A DNA stretch of 27,706 nt, taken from positions 1-27,706 of the forward strand of contig CAXKVV010000268.1 of assembly GCA_964058805.1 (NCBI GenBank), in the 5' to 3' direction. Origin of the DNA: Schoenoplectus triqueter. Lineage: Eukaryota; Streptophyta; Magnoliopsida; Poales; Cyperaceae. A program made the position numbers and the translations under genes. Under the pieces are notes generated by a model. It saw nothing but the letters and a program-made list of their open reading frames with translations. It searched no databases and was not told where the DNA came from. Position 1 is the stretch's first letter. Every line of letters begins with the position of its first letter. Of this stretch, positions 27,456 to 27,706 are shown piece after piece.

Positions 27456-27706
27456 GGTTAACATTCTTGACTTTATTTATGTCATTGTCAGCTTTTATAT
27501 TATTCAAATTTATTTAAATTTTAAATCGTTTGGTTTATTATTTATTTTAAATTTAAATTTATTTTTATTTATTGTTAGCTTTAGCTATTTATTTATTTAT
27601 GTATACTATATATTTTTCTTTAATTGTTGAATTATATTATTTATTGATTTGTGATAAATCCTTTTAAATTATTATTTGAATTATTATTATTATTTAATTA
27701 AATTTT
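27456..27706. other. AT-rich sequence unlike the 5' LTR end
   Basis: Almost only A and T, rich in TTTATTTA words. It could be an insertion inside the 3' LTR, unrelated flank after a truncation, or an alternative LTR end. The window stops before this can be told. The ORF here (27391-27630) straddles the break and is not credible. Confidence 0.5.

Noticed and set aside
27391..27630. 79-codon hydrophobic ORF at the right edge
   Set aside because: It starts in LTR sequence and continues into near-pure A/T DNA after the break; its hydrophobicity comes from TTT/TTA/ATT codons.

Overview
The window looks like nuclear, intergenic DNA from a flowering plant. It is AT-rich, it holds two LTR retrotransposons of standard plant type (one Ty1/copia, one Ty3/gypsy of the Athila/Tat group), and it shows no convincing single-copy host gene. 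Nothing seen fixes the species.

Left block (1-7895, minus strand): an almost complete Ty1/copia element. Its 3' LTR runs off the left edge of the window; the polypurine tract, RNase H, RT, integrase, protease, gag, a long leader, the initiator-Met-tRNA primer binding site and a ~1.7 kb 5' LTR follow from left to right. Three in-frame stops, two frameshifts, a mutated zinc knuckle and an RT catalytic Asp changed to Asn make it dead. Its 5' LTR lacks the last 17 bp at the outer end. Bases 7896-9995 are AT-rich with no gene.

Middle block (about 9996-18400): 8 kb without a believable ORF but unusually full of short perfect or near-perfect inverted repeats. The most striking part is 11961-13211, where about 19 hairpins share a 11-12 nt loop close to TAC(C/A/T)AACAGATC while their arms differ from copy to copy and still pair (GAACT/AGTTC, GACCT/AGGTC, CAAACT/AGTTTG, TTGAATC/GATTCAA, TGAACC/GGTTCA and others). 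Constant loop with covarying stem recurs in other families: GATAAT/GATAAC loops (10793-10858), TACCAAC loops (11019-11075), a TCGAAGCACTGAGCTG-like loop (12577-13113), an AGGGTT...AACCCT core (14792-14892), and two pairs near 17.2 and 17.7 kb. A 13-bp perfect stem at 10688-10700/10893-10905 closes a 218-nt multibranch domain. This is the candidate undescribed system: a structured RNA, a fold-back type repeat, or a field of palindromes kept matched by template switching. The sequence alone does not decide between these.

Right block (19287-27455 or beyond, plus strand): an Athila/Tat-like Ty3/gypsy element with a 1.4 kb 5' LTR, a tRNA-Asp primer binding site, gag, an aspartic protease, and then a fusion of the very start of RT to the C-terminal part of integrase. 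Nearly all of RT, RNase H and integrase have been deleted. A five-fold TTGCGGCCCGCAA palindrome lies between protease and RT. After pol come a conserved noncoding motif, a GC-rich stretch, an unrecognised 85-codon ORF, a 1.1 kb AT-rich 3' UTR, a polypurine tract and a 3' LTR that stops matching the 5' LTR at 27455. A decayed hAT-like terminus sits just upstream at about 18800-18887.
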